A DNA stretch of 64,000 bases, taken from NCBI GenBank assembly GCA_015064445.1, contig SVSE01000002.1, positions 1 to 64,000 of the forward strand, written 5' to 3'. The notes beneath the pieces were generated by a model. It did not search any database. It saw nothing but the letters and a program-made list of their open reading frames with translations, and was not told the origin of the DNA. Position 1 is the first letter of the stretch, and each line of letters starts with the position of its first letter. Position numbers and translations under genes: made by a program. Source of the stretch: Oscillospiraceae bacterium (GTDB lineage: Bacteria; Bacillota; Clostridia; Oscillospirales; CAG-272). Of this stretch, positions 1 through 7,729 are shown one piece after another.

Positions 1-992
1 ATAATTTCCGTAACGATAACGGGAAATGCGGTATCGGTAACAAACTTAAAAAACGAAGCGACAGTGAAGCAACAAAAGAAGCCGATAGCTCCAAGCTCAA
101 GAGAAAAGGGGAAAAGTATACATACGCCTATGGTGGATATTAAAAGTAAATTTTTCGTTGAAAACTTTTTGTATGCAAACGCAAAAAACAAATTACCTGC
201 AAAGGTTGCTATTTGTAAAACTAAATTCACATATGATGAGGTAGTTTCGTCTAAAATGCTCATAGATAATGCGATTGTAGTAATTACGTTAAATATGCCT
301 ATTGCTAAACCGCGAGTGAAGTTTGGGATTAATAATACATATGTATTCTTATTTTTAAAGACCGCCAAAAAGTCATTTTTTTCTTTATTTTCTTTGATTG
401 TTTCCGCATTTTTCACTCGCATAGATGCACACACGATGCTTGATAGAATTAAACACACTATTGCAATTACGAAAAAAGCTGATGTTGTTTTCATATACGA
501 GAATTTTGATAAAAGAAGAGAATAAATGAGCGACGCCAAAAAAGATACTCCACCTGCTATTGCCGTGCTAATGCCTGTCATCTTTCCGTAATCCTTCATA
601 TCAATAGTATAATATGGTAAGCAGTACGCAAGAATGTTATACAGTCCTACGCCGACGTAGGATATGCTTGCAACGATAAATACTGTAACTACATAGACGC
701 TTTTTATTAGTTCAACGTTTATTGCACCTATTAAAAATACACAGGTTAATAAACTGAGTGATAAACAAGATATGCTCGTAACCAATTTTACACGTTTTAT
801 TTTATCTGATAAAAACGTTAGAACGAGCATCATTGCCACTTGCATAATCTGCATTAACGAATTAAGCACATAAACTTGCTCGGCGGAAAATCCTGCTTGA
901 ATTAAAAAGGTTTGCATAATTACGCCTGTGCAGAATGTGAAGCCCAAGTTATAAAGTGTTGTGTAAATGCAATATTTTTTTATGTTTGACAT
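1..992 (-). CDS. MFS-type transporter (3' end beyond window)
   Basis: An open frame of about 330 codons runs from an ATG at 990-992 off the left edge. The ATG is preceded by a GAGGA ribosome binding site, and a promoter lies at 1041-1069. The translation is very hydrophobic, with about ten candidate membrane segments, starting MSNIKKYCIYTTLYNLGF. A short cytoplasmic basic loop DKIKRVK sits between segments 2 and 3, as in major facilitator or GPH-type sugar symporters. A charged stretch near residues 195-212 (KNAETIKENKEKND) fits the central cytoplasmic loop between the two six-helix halves. The gene lies downstream of a GH3 glycosidase and a GH4 glycosidase on the same strand, so import of a glycoside or oligosaccharide is a reasonable inference. 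The substrate cannot be read from the sequence, and the C-terminal helices lie outside the window. Confidence 0.75.
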   Translation of the reverse strand, partial: MSNIKKYCIYTTLYNLGFTFCTGVIMQTFLIQAGFSAEQVYVLNSLMQIMQVAMMLVLTFLSDKIKRVKLVTSISCLSLSLLTCVFLIGAINVELIKSVYVVTVFIVASISYVGVGLYNILAYCLPYYTIDMKDYGKMTGISTAIAGGVSFLASLIYSLLLSKFSYMKTTSAFFVIAIVCLILSSIVCASMRVKNAETIKENKEKNDFLAVFKNKNTYVLLIPNFTRGLAIGIFNVITTIALSMSILDETTSSYVNLVLQIATFAGNLFFAFAYKKFSTKNLLLISTIGVCILFPFSLELGAIGFFCCFTVASFFKFVTDTAFPVIVTEI

Positions 993-1040
993 ATCTTCCT
1001 CAAATTAAAAATGGAAATTTTATTTTAATATCATCACTTG

Positions 1041-1069
1041 ATTATACCACGAAATTTATCACTTTTCAA
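1041..1069 (-). promoter_or_regulatory. promoter of the MFS transporter gene
   Basis: On the minus strand a TTGAAA -35 (1064-1069) and a TATAAT -10 (1041-1046) are separated by 17 nt, about 50 nt upstream of the transporter start. A G6 run at 1103-1108 next to an A-rich stretch lies 34 bp further upstream. It only loosely resembles the C/G-tract promoter elements described elsewhere in this window. Confidence 0.65.
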
Positions 1070-1120
1070 TATGATTAGTTCAAAAGAAAAAACACAAAAA
1101 AAGGGGGGACTATTTTGTTA

Positions 1121-1152
1121 AGAGTGCAACTTGATTTTCGTTTTTGCACTCT
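1121..1152. repeat. inverted repeat in the transporter-GH3 gap
   Basis: AGAGTGCAA (1121-1129) and TTGCACTCT (1144-1152) form a perfect 9-bp inverted repeat with a 14-nt loop. No T-run follows, so it could be a protein-binding site or a remnant. The rest of the 993-1310 gap holds only a promoter (1041-1069) and a weak terminator hairpin (1255-1284). Confidence 0.4.
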
Positions 1153-1254
1153 TAGCCTTTACAGAAATTGTACATTTTCAAGCAGTTTTTGCACTTGATT
1201 TTACATTTTACTCAAAACCAGAACTTTTTCAAAAGTCTGAAAAATCCTTATAGC

Positions 1255-1284
1255 AAAAGGATAGAGTTATTTCCCTATCCTTTC
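1255..1284 (-). terminator. hairpin after the GH3 gene
   Basis: AAAGGATAG and CTATCCTTT form a 9-bp stem just past the GH3 stop codon, followed on the minus strand by TTTT. The short T-run makes it a weak intrinsic terminator. Confidence 0.5.
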
Positions 1285-1310
1285 TTATATTCTGTTTTTT
1301 GATATGAGCA

Positions 1311-3473
1311 TTAAAGGATTTCCTTTATGAGCTTGAACTCATCGAAGGGCTGGCAACGGCTATCCTTACCTATAAATACTTGAAAATCTCCTTCTTCTGC
1401 GCCATAGGTCAAATCTCGTTTTACAAATTTTAACAAGCTCTCGTTAATTACAAATTCAACAGTTTTTTCTTCATTTGGCAAAAGCTCGATTTTTTCAAAG
1501 CCCTTTAGCTCCTTGATTGGACGCACAAGAGAGCCAACTAAATCTCTTATGTAAAGCTGTACGATTTCCTTTGCCTTAAGGTTGCCTGTGTTTTTAACCT
1601 TAACGCTTGCCACAATTGATCCATCCTCAGTTAGCACCTTGCTACTTAGCTTAAATTCACTATATTCAAAATTGGAATAAGATAAACCATAGCCAAATGG
1701 GTAAAGCGGGGAGTTTGGACTGTCAATATAGCCACTTTCGTAAAGTATTCTCTTATTATCATCTGTTCGTAGGTTTGCTGTTCGATGATGGTTATAATAA
1801 ATTGGGCATTGTCCCTCGTTTCTTGGAAAGGACATAGTAAGCTTTCCACTGGGTGAGCATTCACCAAACAAAAGGCGAGCGACTGCGTTTCCTCCCTCTG
1901 TGCCTGGGAAATACATATTAAGAATAGCGCCAACCTTATCCTCTACATCCGTTAGCACAAGAGGTCTGCCTGTGAATAAAACGAGTGCAGTATTTTTATT
2001 TGATTCGGAAACTCTTTTTATAAGTTCTTTTTGTACAGATGGCAAGGTTAACTTTGCCTTTGAGTTCGATTCACCGCTGTCAGCTTGGTCCTCGCCTACA
2101 CACAATATGACAACATCTGCATTTTTTGCCAAATCAACAGCCTTGTCAATTTGAGAATAATCGTTATCTTCGATATCAAGCGAGCAGCCCATTTCGTAAA
2201 GAACCTCTGCATTTGGCAAAAGTGCTTTTACTCCCTCTAAAACCGTTACAGTTTCGTCCTGCTTATATGCGCACCACCAAGAGCCGACTATTTTTTTGTT
2301 GTTTGCGTGTGGACCGATGACTGCAACCCTCTTTAAATCTTTACTAAATGGTAAAACTCCCTCGTTTTTTAGAAGCACAGCACTTTCCTCGGCACTTCTA
2401 CGAGCTATTTCTCTATGCTCAGGGCAAGCAAGAATTTTCTTGGCTTCCTCTACATCAGCGCTACCATATGGATTATCAAAAAGCCCAAGCTTTTCCTTCA
2501 AGCATAAAACACGCATAACTGCGGTGTCCACCTGCTCCATGGTTATTTTCCCGTCATTCAAAAGCTTTTCTATATTGTTAATATAGCAGGTGGAAACCAT
2601 TTCCATATCAATATTAGCATTTATTGCCTCATATGTGGCTTGCTCCTTATTTTCGCAAAAGCCGTGAGATACAAGATTTTCAATTGAACCATAGTCGCTT
2701 ATGCAAACGCCGTCAAAGCCCCACTCGTTACGCAAAATATCCTTTAAAATAAAGGAATTTCCGTTTCCGGGAACACCGTTTATTACGTTTTGTGCCGGCA
2801 TTGCTACCATAACGCCTGCGTCAACGGCACTTCTGTAAGGAGGTAAATAAACCTCACGCAAAGAGCTTTCGCTTATGTCAGAGGAGTCGTAATCCTTTCC
2901 ACTCATAGGAGCACTATATCCTGCGATATGCTTTAAGCTTGCACCTATGGTGTATTTTCCTCCATCCCCTTGGAAGCCTAAAACACTTTCTCTTGCCATT
3001 TCGCAGGTCAGGTACGTGTCCTCGCCACAGCTTTCCATACACCTTCCCCATCTTGCATCTCTTGATACATCAAGCATAGGAGCAAAGGTCAGGTGTATTC
3101 CGTCCATGCTTGCTTCCTTTGCCGCCATAGCAGAGCATTCTCTTACTAATTGTCTGTCAAAGGAAGATGCAAGTCCTAAATTTATAGGATAAATGGTACG
3201 ATAACCGTGAATTACATCAAGCATAAATGCAAGAGGAATCTTGTTTTTGCTTTTTTCTAAAAACTCCTTTTGTATTGCTATATTTCTCTCTGCCCCATAG
3301 GAATTATACACCGAGGCGACCTCATACTTATAGCGTTTATCGAATTGAAGATAAAATTCAGGACCTGTAATCGGCATATTTTCGTCTGCCATAAAAATAT
3401 TAGAGTTAACCTGTTGAAGCTGGTAGCACTTCTCAGCTAAGGACATTTTTTTAAGTAATGCGAGCAAATCCAT
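1311..3473 (-). CDS. GH3 beta-glucosidase-type glycosidase
   Basis: A full-length family 3 glycoside hydrolase of 720 residues, which would remove non-reducing-end beta-linked sugars (glucose or xylose) from oligosaccharides. The N-terminal TIM barrel holds FAPMLDVSRDARWGR and the nucleophile motif CISDYG (Asp near residue 260). The alpha/beta sandwich domain follows (VAVIGPHANN and the GEDQADSGES region). A C-terminal fibronectin-III-like domain follows the PFGYGLSYSNFEY motif and includes EIVQLYIRD. There is no signal peptide, so it is cytoplasmic and acts on imported substrate. The ATG at 3473 has an AGGAG site 7 nt upstream and its own promoter at 3510-3538. The exact linkage and sugar specificity cannot be told from the sequence. 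Confidence 0.92.
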   Translation of the reverse strand: MDLLALLKKMSLAEKCYQLQQVNSNIFMADENMPITGPEFYLQFDKRYKYEVASVYNSYGAERNIAIQKEFLEKSKNKIPLAFMLDVIHGYRTIYPINLGLASSFDRQLVRECSAMAAKEASMDGIHLTFAPMLDVSRDARWGRCMESCGEDTYLTCEMARESVLGFQGDGGKYTIGASLKHIAGYSAPMSGKDYDSSDISESSLREVYLPPYRSAVDAGVMVAMPAQNVINGVPGNGNSFILKDILRNEWGFDGVCISDYGSIENLVSHGFCENKEQATYEAINANIDMEMVSTCYINNIEKLLNDGKITMEQVDTAVMRVLCLKEKLGLFDNPYGSADVEEAKKILACPEHREIARRSAEESAVLLKNEGVLPFSKDLKRVAVIGPHANNKKIVGSWWCAYKQDETVTVLEGVKALLPNAEVLYEMGCSLDIEDNDYSQIDKAVDLAKNADVVILCVGEDQADSGESNSKAKLTLPSVQKELIKRVSESNKNTALVLFTGRPLVLTDVEDKVGAILNMYFPGTEGGNAVARLLFGECSPSGKLTMSFPRNEGQCPIYYNHHRTANLRTDDNKRILYESGYIDSPNSPLYPFGYGLSYSNFEYSEFKLSSKVLTEDGSIVASVKVKNTGNLKAKEIVQLYIRDLVGSLVRPIKELKGFEKIELLPNEEKTVEFVINESLLKFVKRDLTYGAEEGDFQVFIGKDSRCQPFDEFKLIKEIL

Positions 3474-3509
3474 ATTTTCACTCCTAAAAATAACATATGA
3501 TTTTTCTTC

Positions 3510-3538
3510 ATTATATCCTCATACCAATGAGTTGTCAA
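3510..3538 (-). promoter_or_regulatory. GH3 promoter with operator-like dyad
   Basis: Minus strand: TTGACA (3533-3538), 17-nt spacer, TATAAT (3510-3515). The spacer holds a dyad, CTCAT-N4-ATGAG (3518-3531), well placed for a repressor to block polymerase. No cognate regulator is visible in the window. Confidence 0.75.
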
Positions 3539-3706
3539 GATATATATTTAATCCGTCGAACGCAAGTGTATATTAGATGTTCTGTATTTTAATCGTTTAA
3601 TATAATTCCAAATTCAAAAAGTAGCTTTTTGAGGTGATTTTTACAAGCGGTTTTGCATTTTTTACAGGATGTTCAACTGGGGTTGACTCACTTCGACCAT
3701 AAAAAA

Positions 3707-3736
3707 GCATCGTACCATTTGGTACGGTGCTTTTTT
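3707..3736 (-). terminator. terminator after GH4 gene
   Basis: A near-perfect hairpin (GCATCGTACC, loop ATTT, GGTACGGTGC) is flanked by A6 on one side and T6 on the other. It can stop transcription from the GH4 gene and is symmetric enough to work both ways. The 3474-3750 gap otherwise holds only the GH3 promoter. Confidence 0.85.
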
Positions 3737-3750
3737 GTTTTATCTCAATC

Positions 3751-5070
3751 TTAAAATATTGGATATCCTGCTTTTTCATGTGCTTCAAAGAGCTCGTCAC
3801 AAAGTGCTACGATTTCATCTGTTGAAAGCTCAGCTCCTGTGTGGGGATCCATCATTGCGGCTTGATAAATCTTTTGCTTATCCATTGTATGAGCCGCCTC
3901 AATTGTAAGCATTTGAGCATAGATGTTTGATGAATTCATTGCAGCAAGCTGGAGAGGAAGCTCTCCAACAAAGGTAGGGTGTATTCCCTCTCCGTCAACA
4001 AGACAGGGCACCTCAACGCAAGCATCATACGGTAGATTTGTAATAACACCGTTGTTTATAACATTACCACCGATTTTATATGGCTTGTTTGTATAAATTG
4101 CCTCCATAATGCGTGATGCATATTCCATTGAACGAGTATGCTCAATTTTACCACCTGACATTAGCTCCTCATACTGCTTTTTCCAGCCATTTATTTGATT
4201 TATACAACGACGGGGGTATTCATCAAGAGGAATGTTGAATTTTTCAATTAAATCATCTCTGTTTGGCTTTATGTAAAATGAGTTATATTCTGAGTTATGC
4301 TCACTTGATTCTGTACAATAATAACCAAGCTTATCAATATAGTCGTAACGCACCATATCGCCATGCTTTTCTTTGGCATTTTTCTCTTTTGCGCGCTTTT
4401 TAATTTCAGGATATAGGTCATTTCCGTCCTTATCCTTAATTTCAAGGAGCCAAGCCATATGGTTGATACCAGCTATTTTCTCGTGCCTACCCTCCAATTT
4501 GTCGCTCATATTCAAGCCATTAAGCAAATCTTTAGAGCAAGTCTGTACACTATGGCAAAGTCCTACGGTCTTTACCTTGGTATATCTTTGCATATAGCCT
4601 GAGAGCATAGCCATCGGATTTGTGTAGTTTAAAAGCCACGCATTTGGGCAAACCTCTTCAATATCCTTTGCAAAGTCCTTAAGCACATGGATAGTACGAA
4701 GGGCACGGAAAATGCCACCAATACCGAGTGTGTCGCCTATAGTTTGGCGAAGTCCGTACTTTTTTGGAATTTCAAAGTCTATAATTGTGCAGGGGTCATA
4801 AAGCCCTACTTGAATTGCATTGACAACAAAATCTGCTTTTCTTAATGCGTCCTTTCTTTCGCCAACGCCTAAATACTTTTTGATTGTTGCACGACCCTCG
4901 TTTATAGAGTCATTCATTTTTGAAATGAGAAGATACGACTCATCAAGTCTTTGCTCGTCTATATCGTAAAGCGCAATTTCTACATCGTGGAACGCATCAC
5001 ACAGCATTGTATCTCCTAAAACATTTTTAGAAAATATGGTGCTACCCGCACCCATAAATGTTAACTTCAT
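3751..5070 (-). CDS. GH4 alpha-galactosidase/alpha-glucosidase-type enzyme
   Basis: A family 4 glycoside hydrolase of 439 residues. These enzymes use NAD+ and a divalent metal (Mn2+) and cleave by a redox-elimination mechanism; MelA and alpha-glucosidases are members. The N-terminus is a Rossmann nucleotide-binding fold (FMGAGSTIFSKNVLGD). The metal-binding cysteine and histidine are in GLCHSVQ, after the substrate-loop motif NYTNPMAML, and a second conserved histidine is in GINHMAW. There is no signal peptide, so the enzyme is cytoplasmic. The GLCHSV signature fits the MelA-like alpha-galactosidase branch, but 6-phospho substrates cannot be excluded. Its promoter at 5127-5157 has the architecture of a MerR-controlled promoter, and it lies divergent from the beta-helix gene at 5306. 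Confidence 0.9.
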   Translation of the reverse strand: MKLTFMGAGSTIFSKNVLGDTMLCDAFHDVEIALYDIDEQRLDESYLLISKMNDSINEGRATIKKYLGVGERKDALRKADFVVNAIQVGLYDPCTIIDFEIPKKYGLRQTIGDTLGIGGIFRALRTIHVLKDFAKDIEEVCPNAWLLNYTNPMAMLSGYMQRYTKVKTVGLCHSVQTCSKDLLNGLNMSDKLEGRHEKIAGINHMAWLLEIKDKDGNDLYPEIKKRAKEKNAKEKHGDMVRYDYIDKLGYYCTESSEHNSEYNSFYIKPNRDDLIEKFNIPLDEYPRRCINQINGWKKQYEELMSGGKIEHTRSMEYASRIMEAIYTNKPYKIGGNVINNGVITNLPYDACVEVPCLVDGEGIHPTFVGELPLQLAAMNSSNIYAQMLTIEAAHTMDKQKIYQAAMMDPHTGAELSTDEIVALCDELFEAHEKAGYPIF

Positions 5071-5126
5071 AATAATTTCCCTTCATTATATGTAAAATTC
5101 CGTCATAGTGTGCTTATGACATTATA

Positions 5127-5157
5127 ATTATAAACCTTAACCTTAGGTAAATGTCAA
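5127..5157 (-). promoter_or_regulatory. GH4 promoter with 19-bp spacer and MerR-type dyad
   Basis: On the minus strand TTGACA (5152-5157) and TATAAT (5127-5132) are separated by 19 nt instead of the usual 17. The dyad ACCTTAACCTTAGGT (5134-5148) is centred within the spacer. A long spacer with a central ACCT...AGGT dyad is the hallmark of promoters activated by MerR-family regulators, which twist the DNA. The regulator gene is not in the window. Confidence 0.65.
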
Positions 5158-5249
5158 TAGATTTTTTAAATTTTCTCAGATACTATCTAAATTACATACT
5201 CCTTTTCTTTATGCTATATCGCATTATGCAATATATTTGATTTTAATAA

Positions 5250-5278
5250 TTGATTTTATTCACCTTTCGCGATATAAT
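5250..5278 (+). promoter_or_regulatory. promoter of the beta-helix gene
   Basis: TTGATT (5250-5255), 17-nt spacer, TATAAT (5273-5278), followed 27 nt later by the ATG at 5306. Confidence 0.7.
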
Positions 5279-5305
5279 TAAGAAAAAGGCTTTTTGAGGT
5301 GGATT

Positions 5306-7639
5306 ATGTTTTATACCTATTTAACACTTAATGAAGGAAAATACGACTTTGGCATCTCTTCTGATTTACTTTATAAAAAATTGCCTATTGGGCTTTGCTA
5401 TTTTGAGGTGTTTGAAGATAAAAAAGAAGCAAAATACCGCGTGGAGTGCCTAAAAAAGCTCTCAAGCGCAAGGCTTTCCTCACTAATCAAGAGCAAGAGA
5501 GTCAAGGGCTTTGCTTGCCATAACGAGGGCAAAAAAACAGTTATCTCTTTAAAAAATGGCATATATAATTTGACAGCGCCGATTTTGATAAAGGGCGAAA
5601 GCATCGAAATTCGAGGCGACAAGGGCACTATTATTCAAGGCTGTGTGAAAATTGATGGCTGGGTAGACGAGGGCAATGGTGTATTTTCTGCAGGAACAGA
5701 ATATGATGTCGATGCGCTTTATATCAATGGCGAAAAATATCAAATGGCGCGCTTCCCTAAATACAATCCTAACATAAAAATTTTTGGTGGATTTTCAAGA
5801 GATGTTTTGTCTAAGACAAAGGCGCACGAATGGAAAAATCCAGCCGGCGCTTATATTCACGCAATGCACCTACATAATTGGGGTGGCTTCTCCTACGAGG
5901 TAACTGGCAAGGACGAGGACGGTAATCTTACTTATATCGGTGGCTGGCAAAACAACAGGCAGATGGGTATGCACTCTGACTTTAAGTACATTGAAAATGT
6001 GCGTGAGGAGATGACCGAGCCTGGCGAATGGTATTTTGACAAGAAAAACAAGCGCGTTTATGCAATTTTAAAGCCTGAGCACAGCTTAGATAATGCTGAA
6101 ATTTGCGTAAATTCAAGCTTTTTCGCATTTAAGAATTGCAAGAATGTAAGCATTGAAAATATTAAATTAAGACGAGCAAAAAGAACATTTATGCTCACAA
6201 GCGAGCCACTTCTGCGAAGTGACTGGACAATTTATAGAGGTGGTGCGATTTATTTTGCAAATTCAAGCGACTGCTCTATTTCAAAGTGCTCACTTTTTGA
6301 CATCGGCACAAATGGCGTTTTTGTTGACGGTAAAAACAGTAATATCATAATTTCAAAGTGCCATTTCAAGGACCTTGGCGCGAGTGGCATTTGCTTTGTT
6401 GGCAAGCCAAGCTCAGTAAGGAGTCCTTTGTTTGAGGCAACAGACAGCCAAAGCTTTCTTGAAATTGACAAAAAAAGAGGTCCTAAGAGTAACGAATATC
6501 CGAGGAACTGTACCGTTGAGAACTGCCTAATTGAGTGTGTTGGTATGCTTGAAAAGCAGGCGACGGGTGTTGAGATTTCAATGTCTTATGGCATTAGCGT
6601 TATCAACACGAGCATTTATGACGCATCCCGTGCAGGAATAAACATTTCCGAGGGCACATTTGGTGGGCACTTAATTGACGGATGCGATGTGTTCGATACG
6701 GTTAAGGAAACTGGCGACCACGGTAGCTTTAACTCCTGGGGCAGAGACAGATTTTGGCATTTGAGCGATTTAGCGCAAAGCGAAATTTACAAGTATGCTT
6801 CTCTTGACTCTCTTGGCAAAACGATTATACGAAATAGTAGATTCCGTTGCGACAGAGGCTGGGACATCGACCTCGATGATGGCTCGTCAAATTATGAAAT
6901 TTACAATAATCTATGCTTGAATGGTGGCATAAAGCTACGCGAGGGCTTTAACAGATATGTCCACAACAATATAACAGTAAACAACTCCGTGCATTTGCAT
7001 GTTTGGTATGAAAACAGCGGGGACGTGGTTGAAAACAACATTATTTTCACGGAATATCAACCGATTTTAATGGAGCACGGTTTTGGAAAAAGCATTGATT
7101 TCAATGTTTTACATTCAAGAAATACAAGGGGCATCAAAAAAGCGCCTGAGCTTGAGAAAATTACCGGTATGGACAAGGGCTCAATAAAAACGAAATGTGA
7201 TTTTGCAGATTCAAGGCACGGAGATTACAGACTCGTTTCTCCAAAAATCAGTGGATTTGAGGACTTCCCTTTCGAGTTTGGAGTAAGATACGAGCCACTC
7301 AAAAGGCTTGCAAGGACTCCTGTTTTACCTAAGACAAATCAAAGTCAAAAAAGAGTTGCGTCAAGCATTATCACGCTATTTGATATGAAGCTTAAAAACA
7401 TTGAAACTGATGGCGAAATGTCTGCGTTTGCAACTGCTGGTCACAATGGCGTGCTTGTCCTGGATGTTGATCAATTTGCAGATGTATCGGCAAAGGGAAT
7501 TTTACCGTGCGATGTAATTGTTGCACTTGGCGACAATGAGGTGAATTCTCTGTCTGACCTTGAGGGAATTACAAAGGGAGAATTTCTTTCTTCAAGAATT
7601 ACTGTATGGCGCGCCCCCAAGCGAATAATTTTAGAATAA
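5306..7639 (+). CDS. cytoplasmic beta-helix protein with degenerate GIY-YIG and PDZ domains
   Basis: A 777-residue protein with no signal peptide. Residues 1-60 follow the layout of YazA/UPF0213-type GIY-YIG nuclease domains: YTY, then DFGISSD where YTGIT is expected, then a helix with EDKKEAKYR and a closing KKLSSARL. The catalytic tyrosine of the YTG motif and the downstream arginine appear lost. Residues about 75-670 are a right-handed parallel beta-helix (right_handed beta helix family) with repeated short NSSIISKCxF-type coils, as in polysaccharide-active enzymes. The last 85 or so residues resemble a PDZ domain (GVLVLDVDQFADVSAKG, then GDNEVNSLSDL). The ATG at 5306 is preferred over the upstream TTG at 5294 because GAGGTGG lies just before it. 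A carbohydrate-active role is inferred from the fold and the GH4/GH3 neighbours; no catalytic residues can be assigned. Confidence 0.75.
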   Translation: MFYTYLTLNEGKYDFGISSDLLYKKLPIGLCYFEVFEDKKEAKYRVECLKKLSSARLSSLIKSKRVKGFACHNEGKKTVISLKNGIYNLTAPILIKGESIEIRGDKGTIIQGCVKIDGWVDEGNGVFSAGTEYDVDALYINGEKYQMARFPKYNPNIKIFGGFSRDVLSKTKAHEWKNPAGAYIHAMHLHNWGGFSYEVTGKDEDGNLTYIGGWQNNRQMGMHSDFKYIENVREEMTEPGEWYFDKKNKRVYAILKPEHSLDNAEICVNSSFFAFKNCKNVSIENIKLRRAKRTFMLTSEPLLRSDWTIYRGGAIYFANSSDCSISKCSLFDIGTNGVFVDGKNSNIIISKCHFKDLGASGICFVGKPSSVRSPLFEATDSQSFLEIDKKRGPKSNEYPRNCTVENCLIECVGMLEKQATGVEISMSYGISVINTSIYDASRAGINISEGTFGGHLIDGCDVFDTVKETGDHGSFNSWGRDRFWHLSDLAQSEIYKYASLDSLGKTIIRNSRFRCDRGWDIDLDDGSSNYEIYNNLCLNGGIKLREGFNRYVHNNITVNNSVHLHVWYENSGDVVENNIIFTEYQPILMEHGFGKSIDFNVLHSRNTRGIKKAPELEKITGMDKGSIKTKCDFADSRHGDYRLVSPKISGFEDFPFEFGVRYEPLKRLARTPVLPKTNQSQKRVASSIITLFDMKLKNIETDGEMSAFATAGHNGVLVLDVDQFADVSAKGILPCDVIVALGDNEVNSLSDLEGITKGEFLSSRITVWRAPKRIILE

Positions 7640-7656
7640 AATTAAAGCGACAGGAA

Positions 7657-7685
7657 TTGACTTTCTACGACAACAGTAGTATAAT
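7657..7685 (+). promoter_or_regulatory. promoter of uraA-upp
   Basis: TTGACT (7657-7662), 17-nt spacer, TATAAT (7680-7685). The short leader holds a GGGC-AAAA-GCCC mini-hairpin (7701-7712) just before the ribosome binding site AAGGAG. No PyrR binding loop or attenuator is visible. Confidence 0.85.
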
Positions 7686-7729
7686 AGAGTTAATAAAAAC
7701 GGGCAAAAGCCCTAAAAAGGAGAAATAAA

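Noticed and set aside
64-525. 153-codon plus-strand open frame
   Set aside because: It is the reverse strand of the MFS transporter gene, whose minus-strand frame is longer, has a ribosome site and promoter, and codes for clear membrane segments.
1103-1108. G6 run near the MFS promoter as a fifth C-tract element
   Set aside because: The run is short, lies 34 bp from the -35 rather than 18-20, and the TTTTTGTGC arms are not intact.
3597-3800. 67-codon minus-strand open frame
   Set aside because: It spans the strong terminator at 3707-3736 and the end of the GH4 gene, with no binding site.
7640-7729. Riboswitch or PyrR attenuator before uraA
   Set aside because: The leader is only about 40 nt and has just a 4-bp hairpin, with no room or motif for either.
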